Made by a program: the position numbers and the translations under genes. DNA of 64,000 bases, from positions 310,001 to 374,000 of the forward strand of contig NZ_CP097562.1 of the NCBI RefSeq assembly GCF_000487995.2, given 5' to 3'. Numbering within the stretch: position 1 is the first letter of the stretch; the number at the start of each line of letters is the position of its first letter. This stretch comes from Mucispirillum schaedleri ASF457. GTDB taxonomy: Bacteria; Chrysiogenota; Deferribacteres; Deferribacterales; Mucispirillaceae. The notes under the pieces were generated by a model. It did no database searches. It was not told the origin of the DNA and saw only the letters and a program-made list of their open reading frames with translations. Of this stretch, positions 18,744 through 27,635 are shown piece after piece.

Positions 18744-19780
18744 AAAAAATCATTATTCTTATGCTGGTATGTTTAGCTGTTTTTGCCTGCACAAAAAAAT
18801 CTGAAAACGAGATTTATGTTTATAACTGGTCAGAATATATTCCTGATGAAGTTATCAAACAGTTTGAAAAAGAAACTGGAATTAAAGTTCGTTATACCAC
18901 TTATGACAGTAACGAAGCAATGTATGCAAAAATAAAAATAACTGGTGGTGCAGATTATGATGTTGCAGTTCCATCAACTTACTATGTGCAAAAAATGCAG
19001 AAAGAAGGCTTAATACAAGCTATTGATAAAACAAAACTTACTAATTTCAGCAAACTTAACCCACAGCTTATTAACCAGACTTATGACCCAGATAATGCAT
19101 TCAGTATTCCTTTTATGTGGGGGACTACTGCTATTGGTATAAATGCAAAATATATTGATCCTGCAACAATATCTTCATGGGAAGATTTATGGAGAGAAGA
19201 ATTTAAAGGAAAAGTTATGCTGCAAAATGATTTAAGAGAAGTTTTCCATGCAGCACTTCATTCCCTTGGTTATTCTGGAAATACAAAAAATAAAGAAGAA
19301 TTAGAAGCAGCATATAACAAACTTGTAAAACTTATGCCTTCTGTTAAACTTTTTAATTCAGATTCTCCTAGAACTCCATTTTTAAATGAAGAAGTATATA
19401 TTGGTATCATGTGGAGTGGCGAAGCATTTATGGCTGCTCAGGAAAATGAAAATATTAAATATATCTACCCAAAAGATGGTGCTGCTGTATGGGTAGACAG
19501 CCTTGTAATTCCAAGCAAAGCTAAAAATATAGAAAATGCTTATAAATTTATTGATTTTATTATTCGTCCAGATATATCTGCTCAAATTTCTAACTATGTA
19601 GGATATACTACTCCTGTAAAAAAAGAAGAAGTGGCTCAGTATCTTGATGAAACATCAAAAAACAGCAGAACTATCTTTCCTACTGACGAAGATTTAAAAA
19701 ATTCTGAATTTCAGCTTGATGTAGAAGAAGCTCTGCTATTATACAGTAGTTACTGGGAAAAATTAAAAATAGGTGAATAA
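18740..19780 (+). CDS. potD: Spermidine/putrescine-binding lipoprotein PotD
   Basis: This is the substrate-binding component of the importer, 346 residues. Residues 1-16 form a lipoprotein signal with a lipobox (AVFAC) and Cys17 as the lipidated residue, so it is anchored in the periplasm. The mature start EIYVYNWSEYIPDEVI is characteristic of PotD/PotF. Further family motifs are YDVAVPSTYYVQKM, IPFMWGTTAIGIN and VDSLVIPSKAKN. A strong terminator follows directly and closes the operon. Confidence 0.94.
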   Translation: MKKIIILMLVCLAVFACTKKSENEIYVYNWSEYIPDEVIKQFEKETGIKVRYTTYDSNEAMYAKIKITGGADYDVAVPSTYYVQKMQKEGLIQAIDKTKLTNFSKLNPQLINQTYDPDNAFSIPFMWGTTAIGINAKYIDPATISSWEDLWREEFKGKVMLQNDLREVFHAALHSLGYSGNTKNKEELEAAYNKLVKLMPSVKLFNSDSPRTPFLNEEVYIGIMWSGEAFMAAQENENIKYIYPKDGAAVWVDSLVIPSKAKNIENAYKFIDFIIRPDISAQISNYVGYTTPVKKEEVAQYLDETSKNSRTIFPTDEDLKNSEFQLDVEEALLLYSSYWEKLKIGE

Positions 19781-19795
19781 TCAGTAATTATATAA

Positions 19796-19829
19796 AAACA
19801 AACCCATTTTATTTGAAATGGGTTTGTTT
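19796..19829 (+). terminator. Terminator of potABCD
   Basis: A perfect 14-bp stem (AAACAAACCCATTT) with a 6-base loop lies 16 bases after the potD stop. A- and T-rich flanks on the two sides suit termination in both directions. Confidence 0.85.
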
Positions 19830-20350
19830 ATAATACATTCTTTTCTATTTGAATATTAGTTTTTATCATTAAGGATTTTAATAAACTATTCTTCTATTTT
19901 CTTTTTTTATTCTATAATATATTTATCTTTTTTATAAATTGAATATCTGATGATTACTTTTGCATTTTAGACTTATCAAAATTTTGTATAGCAGTTATTA
20001 TGAGCCTGATTTTAAATGTGAAAAATCTAAATTAGCTATAATACAGTAGTTCTTATCTGTTTTTAGATACTTTGCTTATAAATAAAGCTCAGTATAGCCT
20101 AATTTACTTTAAATTATCTACAATATTTATTACGAATAAATATATCATTTAAACTTGATTTGCCTGACTGCTTATATTTATTATATATTTTACATATCAT
20201 TCATTTATGTATTTTAAAGCGTCTTGATAATTCACAGGCACTAATTATACCACTTTCTAAGATTGTTAATAGATATTTTCTATACTTATAACTGTTATTT
20301 CTTTCTAGATAAATTACTTATATTGATTAGTCTAAATTTTTTGGATAAAC
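19830..20350. other. Gene-less stretch with a degenerate dispersed repeat
   Basis: No frame has both length and a ribosome-binding site. The stretch contains the first copy of a dispersed repeat (19970-20043). Read on the minus strand, part of that repeat translates to RLIITAIQNF. The second copy (25881-25955) gives RLKITAAQNFG and then a stop, so this could be decayed coding DNA, perhaps the tail of an old mobile-element gene. Confidence 0.4.
19970..20043. repeat. Dispersed repeat, copy A
   Basis: This segment aligns with 25881-25955 over about 75 bases with a few substitutions and one gap. Shared blocks include GACTTATC, CAAAATTTTG, GCAGTTATT, TGAGCCTGAT and AAAAATCTAAATTA. Confidence 0.65.
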
Positions 20351-20923
20351 CTATCTCTGTATATCTAATATATCCATCCACCAGTCATAAGATTTTACAG
20401 ATAAAGCAGTTTCTGCTATTTTTATACTGTCAATTAATTTAAGCCTTTTTAAAGAATTTTTTATCCAAATTTCAGCCTGTTTATTGCCACTATCTAATTC
20501 TTCCTTAAGAGTAAAAATAAGCTCTAATATATCAGCATCACGGACTATTTCTGCTTCAATACTGCTGCCATTATTAAATTCTAAAATTAAATCAGGAAGT
20601 AAAGAAAGCTCTTTTATATTTTCAGCAATATCTTCTACTGCTTTCATTTCTTTTTTTTCTGTATAATGTTTTTGAAAATAATTTATATCTCCAGTTCTTG
20701 TTTCTGGTATATCATGAAAAAGTGACAGCAAAACTACCCTGCTGCTGTCTGCATTTAGTCTTTCTGCTAAAATATATGAAATAATTGCTGTTCTATATGA
20801 ATGGGATGATATGTTCTGATTTCCAGTTCCTAGAAAATCAAAACCACTGCGTTTAAATCGGTTTAATAAACCAGTTTCAAAAATAAAGGCAACTATTTGA
20901 TTATGCGATGAATGTTTAGACAT
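20351..20923 (-). CDS. HD-domain phosphohydrolase (YfbR/HD_3-like)
   Basis: This 190-residue soluble protein has the metal-binding HD pattern: His41 (ISSHSYRTA), His70-Asp71 (LFHDIPETRTGD) and Asp near 129 (IVRDADILEL). The FHDxxETRTGDI context is typical of the HD_3 family, which includes the 5'-deoxynucleotidase YfbR; the exact substrate here is not determinable. There is no recognisable ribosome-binding site before the ATG at 20923. A 17-bp hairpin lies just 13 bases upstream, so expression may be low or depend on readthrough from the HU gene. Confidence 0.8.
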   Translation of the reverse strand: MSKHSSHNQIVAFIFETGLLNRFKRSGFDFLGTGNQNISSHSYRTAIISYILAERLNADSSRVVLLSLFHDIPETRTGDINYFQKHYTEKKEMKAVEDIAENIKELSLLPDLILEFNNGSSIEAEIVRDADILELIFTLKEELDSGNKQAEIWIKNSLKRLKLIDSIKIAETALSVKSYDWWMDILDIQR

Positions 20924-20935
20924 AAAAAGTAAAAT

Positions 20936-20972
20936 GATATAATAAGCACGATTTAATCATGCTTATTATATC
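20936..20972 (-). terminator. Hairpin between the HU gene and the HD-domain gene
   Basis: A 17-bp stem with one G-T type mismatch (20936-20952 with 20956-20972) and a 3-base loop begins 11 bases after the HU stop. It fits a terminator of the HU gene but lies close to the start of the next gene. Confidence 0.65.
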
Positions 20973-20982
20973 CATTAAATAA

Positions 20983-21252
20983 TTAAAATGATTCTTTAAA
21001 TGATTTGCCAACAAGAAATTTAGGCATTTTTTTAGCAGGAATAACCATTTCTGCACCAGTTTTTGGGTTACGACCTTTTCTTTCTTTTCTTTCGCTTACA
21101 GTGAAAGTGCCAAAACCAACAATAGTTACTCTTTCACCTTTTTTTAATGTTTCAAGAATTGTAGCTTCATAAGCAGATAATACTTTTTCAGCTTCAACTT
21201 TTTTTACACCTGTTTTTTGTGCAATAGAATCAATAAGTTCTTTTTTATTCAT
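20983..21252 (-). CDS. hup: HU-family nucleoid DNA-binding protein
   Basis: This 89-residue histone-like protein bends and compacts DNA as a dimer. Family hallmarks are the N-terminal helices (MNKKELIDSIAQKTG), GFGTFTVSERKERKGRNP, and the beta-arm with the intercalating-proline region NPKTGAEMVIPA. It is closer to HU than to IHF because the arm reads RNPKTG and there is no IHF-specific extension. GGAGG precedes the start. A good promoter lies at 21289-21316, and a hairpin closes the gene. Confidence 0.93.
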   Translation of the reverse strand: MNKKELIDSIAQKTGVKKVEAEKVLSAYEATILETLKKGERVTIVGFGTFTVSERKERKGRNPKTGAEMVIPAKKMPKFLVGKSFKESF

Positions 21253-21288
21253 GTAATACCTCCATAAATATATAGGATAAATTTAGAT

Positions 21289-21316
21289 ATTGTATACAAT
21301 TACTTCTACTTGTCAA
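21289..21316 (-). promoter_or_regulatory. Promoter of the HU gene
   Basis: On the minus strand TTGACA (21311-21316), a 16-bp spacer and TACAAT (21289-21294) form a strong sigma-70 promoter about 40 bases before the start. Confidence 0.7.
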
Positions 21317-21354
21317 GTAAATATATACCATTCATCCCATATTTAATTAATTAT

Positions 21355-22371
21355 TTATTTTATTAATAATTCTGCAATTTGAACAGCATTTGTAGCTGCA
21401 CCTTTTCTTAACTGGTCACCACTTACAAAAAATGATAAACCATTATCATAGGCTATATCTTCTCTAATTCTTCCAACATAGCATAAATCCTGCCCTGATG
21501 CTAAAAGCGGCATTGGATACTGTTTTTCATCAGGATTATCATAAAGTTTAACACCTGAGGCATTAGAAAGTAATTCTCTAGCTTTTTCTGGTGTAAGTTT
21601 TTTCTCAGTTTCTATTAAAACACTTTCTGAATGAGCAGTTAATACTGGCACACGAACACATGTAGCACTTACTTTTATTTCATCAGAATGAAGCATTTTA
21701 CGAGTTTCATTATACATTTTCATTTCTTCTTTTGTATAACCATTTTCAGTAAACACATCAATATGTGGAATAACATTAAAAAGAAGCTGGTGAGCAAAAG
21801 CCTTTACTTCAATAGGCTCTCCTGTTGACCATGCTTTTGTCTGTTCCATTAATTCCATAGTAGCTGCAGCCCCTGCTCCAGAAGCTGATTGGTAAGATGA
21901 TACGACTACTCTTTTAATTTTTGCATAATCATGCAGTGGTTTTAAAGGAACAAGCATAATAATTGTTGTGCAATTTGGGTTAGCAATTATACCATTATTT
22001 TTTAATGCATCTTCAGGATTTACTTCAGGCACAACTAATGGCACATCATTATCCATTCTAAATGCAGAAGAATTATCAACAACTACAGCACCTGCCTTAA
22101 CTGCAGATGGAGCAAATTCTTTTGACCTTGATGCCCCAGCAGAAAATAATGCTATATCAATATTTTTAAAGGAATCATGAGTTAACTCTTCAACAGTATA
22201 CTCTTTTCCATTATACTGCATTTTTTTACCAGCAGACTTGGAAGATGCCAAAAGTTTTAAATTATCAATAGGAAATTTTCTTTCAGATAAAATATCTAAA
22301 AAAGTCTTACCTACTGCACCAGTAGCACCAACAACTGCAACATTATAAGCCATTTTTTTTTGTGGTATCAT
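21355..22371 (-). CDS. asd: Aspartate-semialdehyde dehydrogenase
   Basis: This enzyme reduces aspartyl phosphate to aspartate semialdehyde with NADPH, the branch point to lysine/diaminopimelate, threonine and methionine. It has 338 residues: a nucleotide-binding GATGAVG near the N-terminus, the catalytic cysteine in NPNCTTI, QSASGAGAAA, and the late histidine in VRVPVLTAHSES. AGGAGAA supports the ATG at 22371. A run of nine A residues separates it from a second in-frame ATG at 22353. It is not in the hom-lysC operon at 26-31 kb but serves the same pathway. Confidence 0.95.
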   Translation of the reverse strand: MIPQKKMAYNVAVVGATGAVGKTFLDILSERKFPIDNLKLLASSKSAGKKMQYNGKEYTVEELTHDSFKNIDIALFSAGASRSKEFAPSAVKAGAVVVDNSSAFRMDNDVPLVVPEVNPEDALKNNGIIANPNCTTIIMLVPLKPLHDYAKIKRVVVSSYQSASGAGAAATMELMEQTKAWSTGEPIEVKAFAHQLLFNVIPHIDVFTENGYTKEEMKMYNETRKMLHSDEIKVSATCVRVPVLTAHSESVLIETEKKLTPEKARELLSNASGVKLYDNPDEKQYPMPLLASGQDLCYVGRIREDIAYDNGLSFFVSGDQLRKGAATNAVQIAELLIK

Positions 22372-22398
22372 AATATATTCTCCTAGAATGTAAATAAC

Positions 22399-22426
22399 TT
22401 TATAGCTTTTAAACAGATTTTGTCAA
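22399..22426 (-). promoter_or_regulatory. Promoter of asd
   Basis: On the minus strand TTGACA (22421-22426), a 16-bp spacer and TATAAA (22399-22404) lie about 30 bases before the start codon. Confidence 0.7.
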
Positions 22427-22545
22427 GAATAATAATACAAAAATAACAAAAAATTTTTTTATGTTCTATTCTTACAATTTTAACAATACATTTGTTAAAA
22501 ATAACTTGCTATTTAAGTTGATTTTATATATCATTACGAAATTTA

Positions 22546-22618
22546 GGGCTATTAGCTCAGTGGATAGAGCACCAACCTCCGGAGTTGGGTGTCGCAGGTT
22601 CAATTCCTGCATAGCCCA
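22546..22618 (+). tRNA. tRNA-Arg (anticodon CCG)
   Basis: The sequence folds as a 73-nt tRNA. The acceptor GGGCTAT pairs with ATAGCCC, the D-arm holds AGCTCAGTGGATAGAGC, and the anticodon stem CCAAC/GTTGG carries loop CTCCGGA, which gives CCG. The T-arm is GCAGGTTCAATTCCTGC and the discriminator is A. CCA is not encoded. It lies tail-to-tail with aroE, 5 bases away. Confidence 0.95.
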
Positions 22619-22623
22619 CTAAA

Positions 22624-23424
22624 CTATTTATATACTGCTTTATAAAAATATTCCATATCTGGAATAATATCACACCCTGTCCATATATTAAATGAACCTG
22701 CAGCCTGATAAATAAGCATAGCAAGACCATTTACAAGTTTTATGTTATCTTTACTGTATAAAGATAAAAAAGAAGTCATTTGCGGTCTATATATCATATC
22801 TACTGCTGCTTCTTTAATTTTAAAACCATAGTCAGTATAAGGCTCTCCATTTACTCCCATAGATGTTGTATTAATAACAATATCAAACTCTAATCCCTGC
22901 AAATCATCTGGTCTGCATATGTCTATATCATCTTCATATAGTAATGATAAATCTTCAGCCTTTTCTAAAGTTCTGTTTGCTATTAAAAAATATTCTGGTT
23001 TATTCATTAATAAATATGGTATGACTGCTCTTGAAGCACCGCCTGCACCTAATAACAAAACTTTTTTATTTAAAGTATTAATACCTGAAGTTTCAAGCAT
23101 CATATAAAAACCAAAAATATCAGTATTATGTCCAATGATTCCATTATCAGTAAAATGCAGAGTATTTACAGCACCAATACTTTTTGCTGTAATATCAAGC
23201 TCTGAGCAAAACTGCATTACTTCCTGTTTATAAGGAACAGTTACATTTACACCTTTAAAATGAAATTTTTGAAACATCATAATAGTTTCTTCAAGTTCTT
23301 CTATACTTATATCATAACAGGTATAGCCACCACAGAGACTTGATTTATATAAAAAATAGTTATGTATAAATGGAGAAAATGTATGATTTAGCGGACTTCC
23401 AATTAAACCTAAATTAATATACAC
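22624..23424 (-). CDS. aroE: Shikimate dehydrogenase
   Basis: This enzyme reduces 3-dehydroshikimate to shikimate with NADPH in aromatic amino-acid synthesis. It has 266 residues. The substrate site is SPLNHTFSPFIHN, the catalytic lysine is in NVTVPYKQEV, and the paired aspartate is in GHNTDIFGF. The Rossmann glycine loop is LLGAGGASRAV and NTTSMG follows later. The start lies directly after the DUF502 gene stop on the same strand, so the two are probably co-transcribed. Confidence 0.94.
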   Translation of the reverse strand: MYINLGLIGSPLNHTFSPFIHNYFLYKSSLCGGYTCYDISIEELEETIMMFQKFHFKGVNVTVPYKQEVMQFCSELDITAKSIGAVNTLHFTDNGIIGHNTDIFGFYMMLETSGINTLNKKVLLLGAGGASRAVIPYLLMNKPEYFLIANRTLEKAEDLSLLYEDDIDICRPDDLQGLEFDIVINTTSMGVNGEPYTDYGFKIKEAAVDMIYRPQMTSFLSLYSKDNIKLVNGLAMLIYQAAGSFNIWTGCDIIPDMEYFYKAVYK

Positions 23425-23425
23425 T

Positions 23426-24082
23426 TTATTTATCGTCCTTTACTAAGTCTTTTATATCAGAATTTTTATCTAAATTAATTATTCCAACCGAAAGCACAAA
23501 TTTAATACCTTCTTCCACAGAAATGTCTATTTCCCTTATATCTTTTTTAGGGACTATTGCAACAAAACCAGATGTTGGATTAGGAGCTGTGGGAACAAAA
23601 ATATTAACACTTTCTTCTTTTGTAGAAACTTTCTGCATAAAAGGCAGTGAATCTCTCACTAAAAAAGCAATCATCCACATATCTCGTCTTGGAAATTCCA
23701 CAAGCACAACCTTAGAAAATGATGAGCCTGAAGTATTGCCAAAAGAATCTATAACCTGCTTTGTTGCATTATAAATAGAACGAGCAATAGGAATATGTGT
23801 CATAATATTATCAAGCATCTTAATAAAAAGTTTACCAAGATACATTCTTGTAAATATTCCTATAATAAAGATAATCAAAATTATAAGCATAAAAGTGCCT
23901 ATTTGAAAAATATACTCACTAAAATCATAATTATACTTATAAGCTATCTTTTTAACAATTGGGCTGGCTTTTGAAACTACAATGTTATACAAGAAGTAAA
24001 GCAGATACACTGTTACTACAATAGGCAAAAGAGCCAGTATACCTGCTATAAATATTTGTTTAATTTTTTGAGTTATATTCAT
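23426..24082 (-). CDS. DUF502-family membrane protein
   Basis: This 218-residue protein has two N-terminal membrane helices (about 10-32 and 55-80) and a soluble C-terminal domain. The family is recognised by GIFTRMYLGKLFIKMLDNIMTHIPIARSIYNATKQVID and by VFVPTAPNPTSG-like residues (here NIFVPTAPNPTSGFVAIV). Its biochemical role is not established. The gene sits between the TPR-like membrane protein and aroE with gaps of 14 and 1 bases, in what looks like one operon from the PHP gene to aroE. Confidence 0.88.
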   Translation of the reverse strand: MNITQKIKQIFIAGILALLPIVVTVYLLYFLYNIVVSKASPIVKKIAYKYNYDFSEYIFQIGTFMLIILIIFIIGIFTRMYLGKLFIKMLDNIMTHIPIARSIYNATKQVIDSFGNTSGSSFSKVVLVEFPRRDMWMIAFLVRDSLPFMQKVSTKEESVNIFVPTAPNPTSGFVAIVPKKDIREIDISVEEGIKFVLSVGIINLDKNSDIKDLVKDDK

Positions 24083-24096
24083 AATTAATGAAACTT

Positions 24097-24657
24097 CTAT
24101 TTAATATTCCAGTTTTCAACTAATGTTAAAAGCTGGCTTTCTGGGTATAGCATTTTAAAATTATTAATATTTGTATCTATATTATTATCGTTAGATGATA
24201 ATACATTTCTATAATACCATAATTCTCTCATTTCTCCCTGTAAATAATTTGCAGGAACAACATTCTGACCTAAATCATAAAGCATACCAGCACTCAATTC
24301 AGAAAATCTACCTCCTGCTTTTTTAAGCTCGCTTACAGCTTTTTCACTATTGTCATACATATGATACATTCCTGCACTGCGAACAGCAATATAGTCCTTT
24401 AATGATGGAACAGTTGAAGATAATGCAGCAAAAGCATCCACAGAAGAATTATCAATCATAATCATCTCAGCAGCACTAAGAGAATCAATTTTTTTATTTT
24501 TAGATATACCATAAGCAGTATAACCTAAATACACAGCAATAAATAATACTACTAATGCACTTATTAAAATAACAATCATTTTAATATTATTCTGCATAAA
24601 TGCTTCAAGCTTATCTACACCTGTATTATCAATATTAATTTTATCTTTTTTAGCCAT
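24097..24657 (-). CDS. Single-span membrane protein, TPR-like periplasmic domain (YfgM-like)
   Basis: I choose the ATG at 24657 (186 aa) because GGAGG lies five bases upstream; the longer frame starting at 24681 has no such site. A charged start is followed by one transmembrane helix (MIVILISALVVLFIAVYLGYTAYG) and a helical domain with TPR-like spacing (AAEMIMIDN, YIAVRSAGMYHMYDNSEKAVSELKKAGG). YfgM-type ancillary translocon chaperones have the same layout, but the similarity is in layout only. It overlaps the PHP gene end by 8 bases. Confidence 0.6.
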   Translation of the reverse strand: MAKKDKINIDNTGVDKLEAFMQNNIKMIVILISALVVLFIAVYLGYTAYGISKNKKIDSLSAAEMIMIDNSSVDAFAALSSTVPSLKDYIAVRSAGMYHMYDNSEKAVSELKKAGGRFSELSAGMLYDLGQNVVPANYLQGEMRELWYYRNVLSSNDNNIDTNINNFKMLYPESQLLTLVENWNIK

Positions 24658-25318
24658 TCTTGCCTCCAACAGCTTTCTCAAATATTATTTTATTATTATT
24701 AATTATGTTTTTTATTTCATTATCGCTAATGCCTGCACCAAGCATTATTTTAAAGGCTTTTTCACTTCCAACAAAATCAGACGGGCTGTGAGCATCATTA
24801 TCTATAACAAGATTAGCACCTGCTTTTCCTGCCATATTTGCTACATGAGCATTTGTATATGAATGGCTTTTTCTTGTAGTTATCTCAAGATATACATTAT
24901 TTTCTGCAGCACAGCAGGCATCTTCATAGCTTATAAGACCAGGATGTGCTAATATATCAACATAAGCTTCAATTGCTGCCCTATTAGTGCCTGAAGCAAC
25001 CGGCTCAGATATCGTTTCTCCATGAACTACAACAATATCTGCACCATTATCCCTTGCTATTTTTGTAAGTGGTGCAATATCTTTTGGATTTACATGAGTG
25101 ATTTCTACACCAACAATGACTTTAAAATCATCTGATGATTTGTTAAACCATTCTTTAAATTTTAAGTTAGCTTGTAAAACCTGATAAATATTAGAGCTGT
25201 CTACATGGTCTGTCAATGCAATACCAAGATACCCCTGCACTTGTGCAGTGCGGGCTACTTCCGCAGGAATAAGCATACCATCAGAATGTGTTGAGTGTGT
25301 ATGTAAGTCATAAATCAT
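24650..25318 (-). CDS. PHP-domain metal-dependent phosphoesterase
   Basis: This 222-residue PHP-fold hydrolase has metal-ligand motifs in order: YDLHTHSTHSDG (6-14), ALTDHVD, VGVEITH, VVHGET, ILAHPGL and IDNDAHSP. Relatives are annotated as histidinol-phosphatase-like, but no other histidine gene is near, so the substrate should be left open. It is the first gene of a minus-strand run that continues with the TPR-like protein, DUF502 and aroE. Confidence 0.85.
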   Translation of the reverse strand: MIYDLHTHSTHSDGMLIPAEVARTAQVQGYLGIALTDHVDSSNIYQVLQANLKFKEWFNKSSDDFKVIVGVEITHVNPKDIAPLTKIARDNGADIVVVHGETISEPVASGTNRAAIEAYVDILAHPGLISYEDACCAAENNVYLEITTRKSHSYTNAHVANMAGKAGANLVIDNDAHSPSDFVGSEKAFKIMLGAGISDNEIKNIINNNKIIFEKAVGGKNG

Positions 25319-25437
25319 AATAAAACCTAAAATAAAGTAATTATTTACAAATTATAGTTTTTCAGTTATACTTATTTTTTGGAGAAATGGCAAGTATATT
25401 ATTTAAAAAATAAATAATTTTAAGATGGGTTACTTAT

Positions 25438-25806
25438 ATGCAGGAAAACTTTGAATTAAGAATTAGAGAAATTGCTAAACTGAAAAAAGGCTGGTCATTT
25501 GGTAAAGGTGAACCTTTTAATGCAGAACATGTAGAAGTAGCAGCATTAGTTGCATTAAGGTATTATAAAAAATATGCTTTAACAGTAAGCGGCACACCTT
25601 CTGAAGATGGAACTATTGATTTAATGTTTAATATTAAAGATGTTTTTATTGATTTAATTATTCTGCCATCTATTACAGATATTACTGTTAAATATACTCA
25701 TGGTATAGGAAATAATAAAATAGAAGAAATGTGGGGAACTGTTTCTATAAGTAAACTTGATGATATAATGGATAAATTTATTGAATTATCTGAAAACCAA
25801 AAATAA
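25438..25806 (+). CDS. Uncharacterised small protein (122 aa)
   Basis: This is a soluble protein of mixed alpha/beta type. Features are KKGWSFGKGEPFN near the N-terminus, then VSGTPSEDGTIDLMFNIKDVFIDLIILP, and a C-terminal helix. The layout (a KGW-G start, then a DG-I-L strand pair) reminds me of small families found beside mobile or defence genes, but I cannot name one. It is the only plus-strand gene between two minus-strand operons, and the dispersed repeat copy B follows it. The ribosome-binding site is weak. Confidence 0.5.
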   Translation: MQENFELRIREIAKLKKGWSFGKGEPFNAEHVEVAALVALRYYKKYALTVSGTPSEDGTIDLMFNIKDVFIDLIILPSITDITVKYTHGIGNNKIEEMWGTVSISKLDDIMDKFIELSENQK

Positions 25807-25880
25807 TTTTTAAATTTATTTTATCAAAATAAATATTATATTAAACTATTGTTTAGTTATATTTGCTTATTGTTAGTCTG

Positions 25881-25955
25881 GACTTATCCAAAATTTTGTG
25901 CAGCAGTTATTTTGAGCCTGATATTAAAGTCAAAAATCTAAATTATATATATTAC
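25881..25955. repeat. Dispersed repeat, copy B
   Basis: Partner of the repeat at 19970-20043. Shared blocks are GACTTATC, CAAAATTTTG, GCAGTTATT, TGAGCCTGAT and AAAAATCTAAATTA. It lies between the 122-residue gene and the cimA terminator. Confidence 0.65.
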
Positions 25956-26003
25956 AAGAATAAATAATTTATTGAAATTATCTATTTTTTTGCAACACCA
26001 TAA

Positions 26004-26032
26004 AATAATCTGCTGGATAACAGCAGATTATT
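26004..26032 (-). terminator. Terminator of the hom-lysC-cimA operon
   Basis: A perfect 12-bp stem (AATAATCTGCTG) with a 5-base loop begins 14 bases past the cimA stop, followed by TTAT/TTTTA on the transcribed strand. Confidence 0.8.
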
Positions 26033-26045
26033 ATAAAATTTCTTA

Positions 26046-27635
26046 TTATTTTTTATCTTTTAACAGCTTATAAATAATAGAATCAAGTAGTGCATGATAG
26101 CTTGCATCTATAATATTTTCTGCAACTCCAACAGTGCTCCATGTAGAAAAAGAATCCTGACTTACTACAAGAACTCGGGTAGTCGCCTGTGTCCCATTAT
26201 GGCTTGATAAAATACGAACTTTGTAGTCAACAAGAACCATATCTTTTAACTGTGGATAAAAATATACTAATGCTTTTCTTATAGCCTTATCAAGTGCATT
26301 TACAGGACCATTTCCGCCTGCTGCTGTATGCTCTACTTCGCCATTAACTGCAACCCTTACAGTAGCTTCTGCCATAGGTGCTACAGAAAGAGATTTATTT
26401 TTTTCATCAATCACCCTATAGCTTAATATATCAAAAAATTCTGGCAGAGTATTCATTGCTCTTCTAATTAAAAGCTCAAAAGATGCTTCTGCTCCCTCAT
26501 ACTGGAACCCTCTGTTTTCCAGTTCTTTAAGCTGCAGCAGCACTTTTTGTATAGTATCTGACTGGCTTTCAATATCTAAACCAAACTCTTTTGCTTTGTA
26601 TATCAGGTTACTTTTACCAGACAAATCTGATAAAAGCACTCTTTGAGTATTTCCAACAAGCTCTGGAGCAATATGTTCATAAGTTTTAGAATTTTTTAAA
26701 ATTGCAGAAACATGCACTCCGCCTTTATGAGCAAAAGCAGATTTGCCAACATAAGGTCTGTGAGTATTATGTTTTAAGTTACCTATTTCATCTAAAAAGT
26801 CAGACAAACTTTTTAATTTAGTTAAGTTATCACTTGTTACACAGTCATATCCATATTTAAGCTGCAGATTAGGAATAATAGAGCACAGGTTTGCATTACC
26901 GCACCTTTCACCATAACCATTTATAGTGCCTTGCACATGGCTTGCTCCACCTTTTACTGCCATTATACTATTTGCAACTGCCATTTCACAGTCGTTATGA
27001 GCATGTATTCCAAAAGGATAATCATTAAGTCTATTTTTAACAATGGAAACTATTTCTGCAACTTTATCAGGCATAGCACCGCCATTTGTTTCACAAAGTA
27101 TAACACAGTCTGCACCTGCATCACGGGCTGCAAGCAGTGTTTTTAGTGCATATTCAGGATTAGCATTATAGCCATCAAAAAAATGCTCCGCATCATAATA
27201 AACTCTATCCACTTTACTTTTTAAATAGCGAACAGTATCATAGATAATTTCTATATTCTCATCAAGAGATATTTTTAATGCTTCTCTAACATGCAAATCC
27301 CATGTTTTACCAAAAATAGTAATGTTAGGAACATCCGCATCAAGAAGTGCCTGTATGATTTCATCATTTTCACATGTTTTTTTAGCACGCCTTGTTGAGC
27401 CAAAAGCAGATATTTTATCTATACAAACACTTTTACTTTTCTTTAAAGCATTAAAAAATTCCATATCTCTAGGGTTTGAGCCTGGCCAGCCCCCTTCTAT
27501 ACAGTCTATACCAAACTCTATTAAGCGTTCTGCTATTCTAAGCTTATCAATAACAGTAAAATTTACATCTTCTGACTGAGTGCCATCCCTTAATGTGGTA
27601 TCATACAAAAATATTTTTTTATTAGAGCTGTCCAT
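26046..27635 (-). CDS. cimA: Citramalate synthase
   Basis: This enzyme condenses pyruvate and acetyl-CoA to (R)-citramalate, a threonine-independent start to isoleucine. The protein has 529 residues, with an HMGL-like TIM barrel ([37 protein letters not shown]) and a C-terminal LeuA-type allosteric dimer domain from about residue 400. [25 protein letters not shown] is the form seen in the CimA subgroup rather than in LeuA. No leu genes are adjacent. It overlaps the end of lysC by 14 bases, so the aspartate and isoleucine branches are co-expressed. Confidence 0.88.
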   Translation of the reverse strand: MDSSNKKIFLYDTTLRDGTQSEDVNFTVIDKLRIAERLIEFGIDCIEGGWPGSNPRDMEFFNALKKSKSVCIDKISAFGSTRRAKKTCENDEIIQALLDADVPNITIFGKTWDLHVREALKISLDENIEIIYDTVRYLKSKVDRVYYDAEHFFDGYNANPEYALKTLLAARDAGADCVILCETNGGAMPDKVAEIVSIVKNRLNDYPFGIHAHNDCEMAVANSIMAVKGGASHVQGTINGYGERCGNANLCSIIPNLQLKYGYDCVTSDNLTKLKSLSDFLDEIGNLKHNTHRPYVGKSAFAHKGGVHVSAILKNSKTYEHIAPELVGNTQRVLLSDLSGKSNLIYKAKEFGLDIESQSDTIQKVLLQLKELENRGFQYEGAEASFELLIRRAMNTLPEFFDILSYRVIDEKNKSLSVAPMAEATVRVAVNGEVEHTAAGGNGPVNALDKAIRKALVYFYPQLKDMVLVDYKVRILSSHNGTQATTRVLVVSQDSFSTWSTVGVAENIIDASYHALLDSIIYKLLKDKK

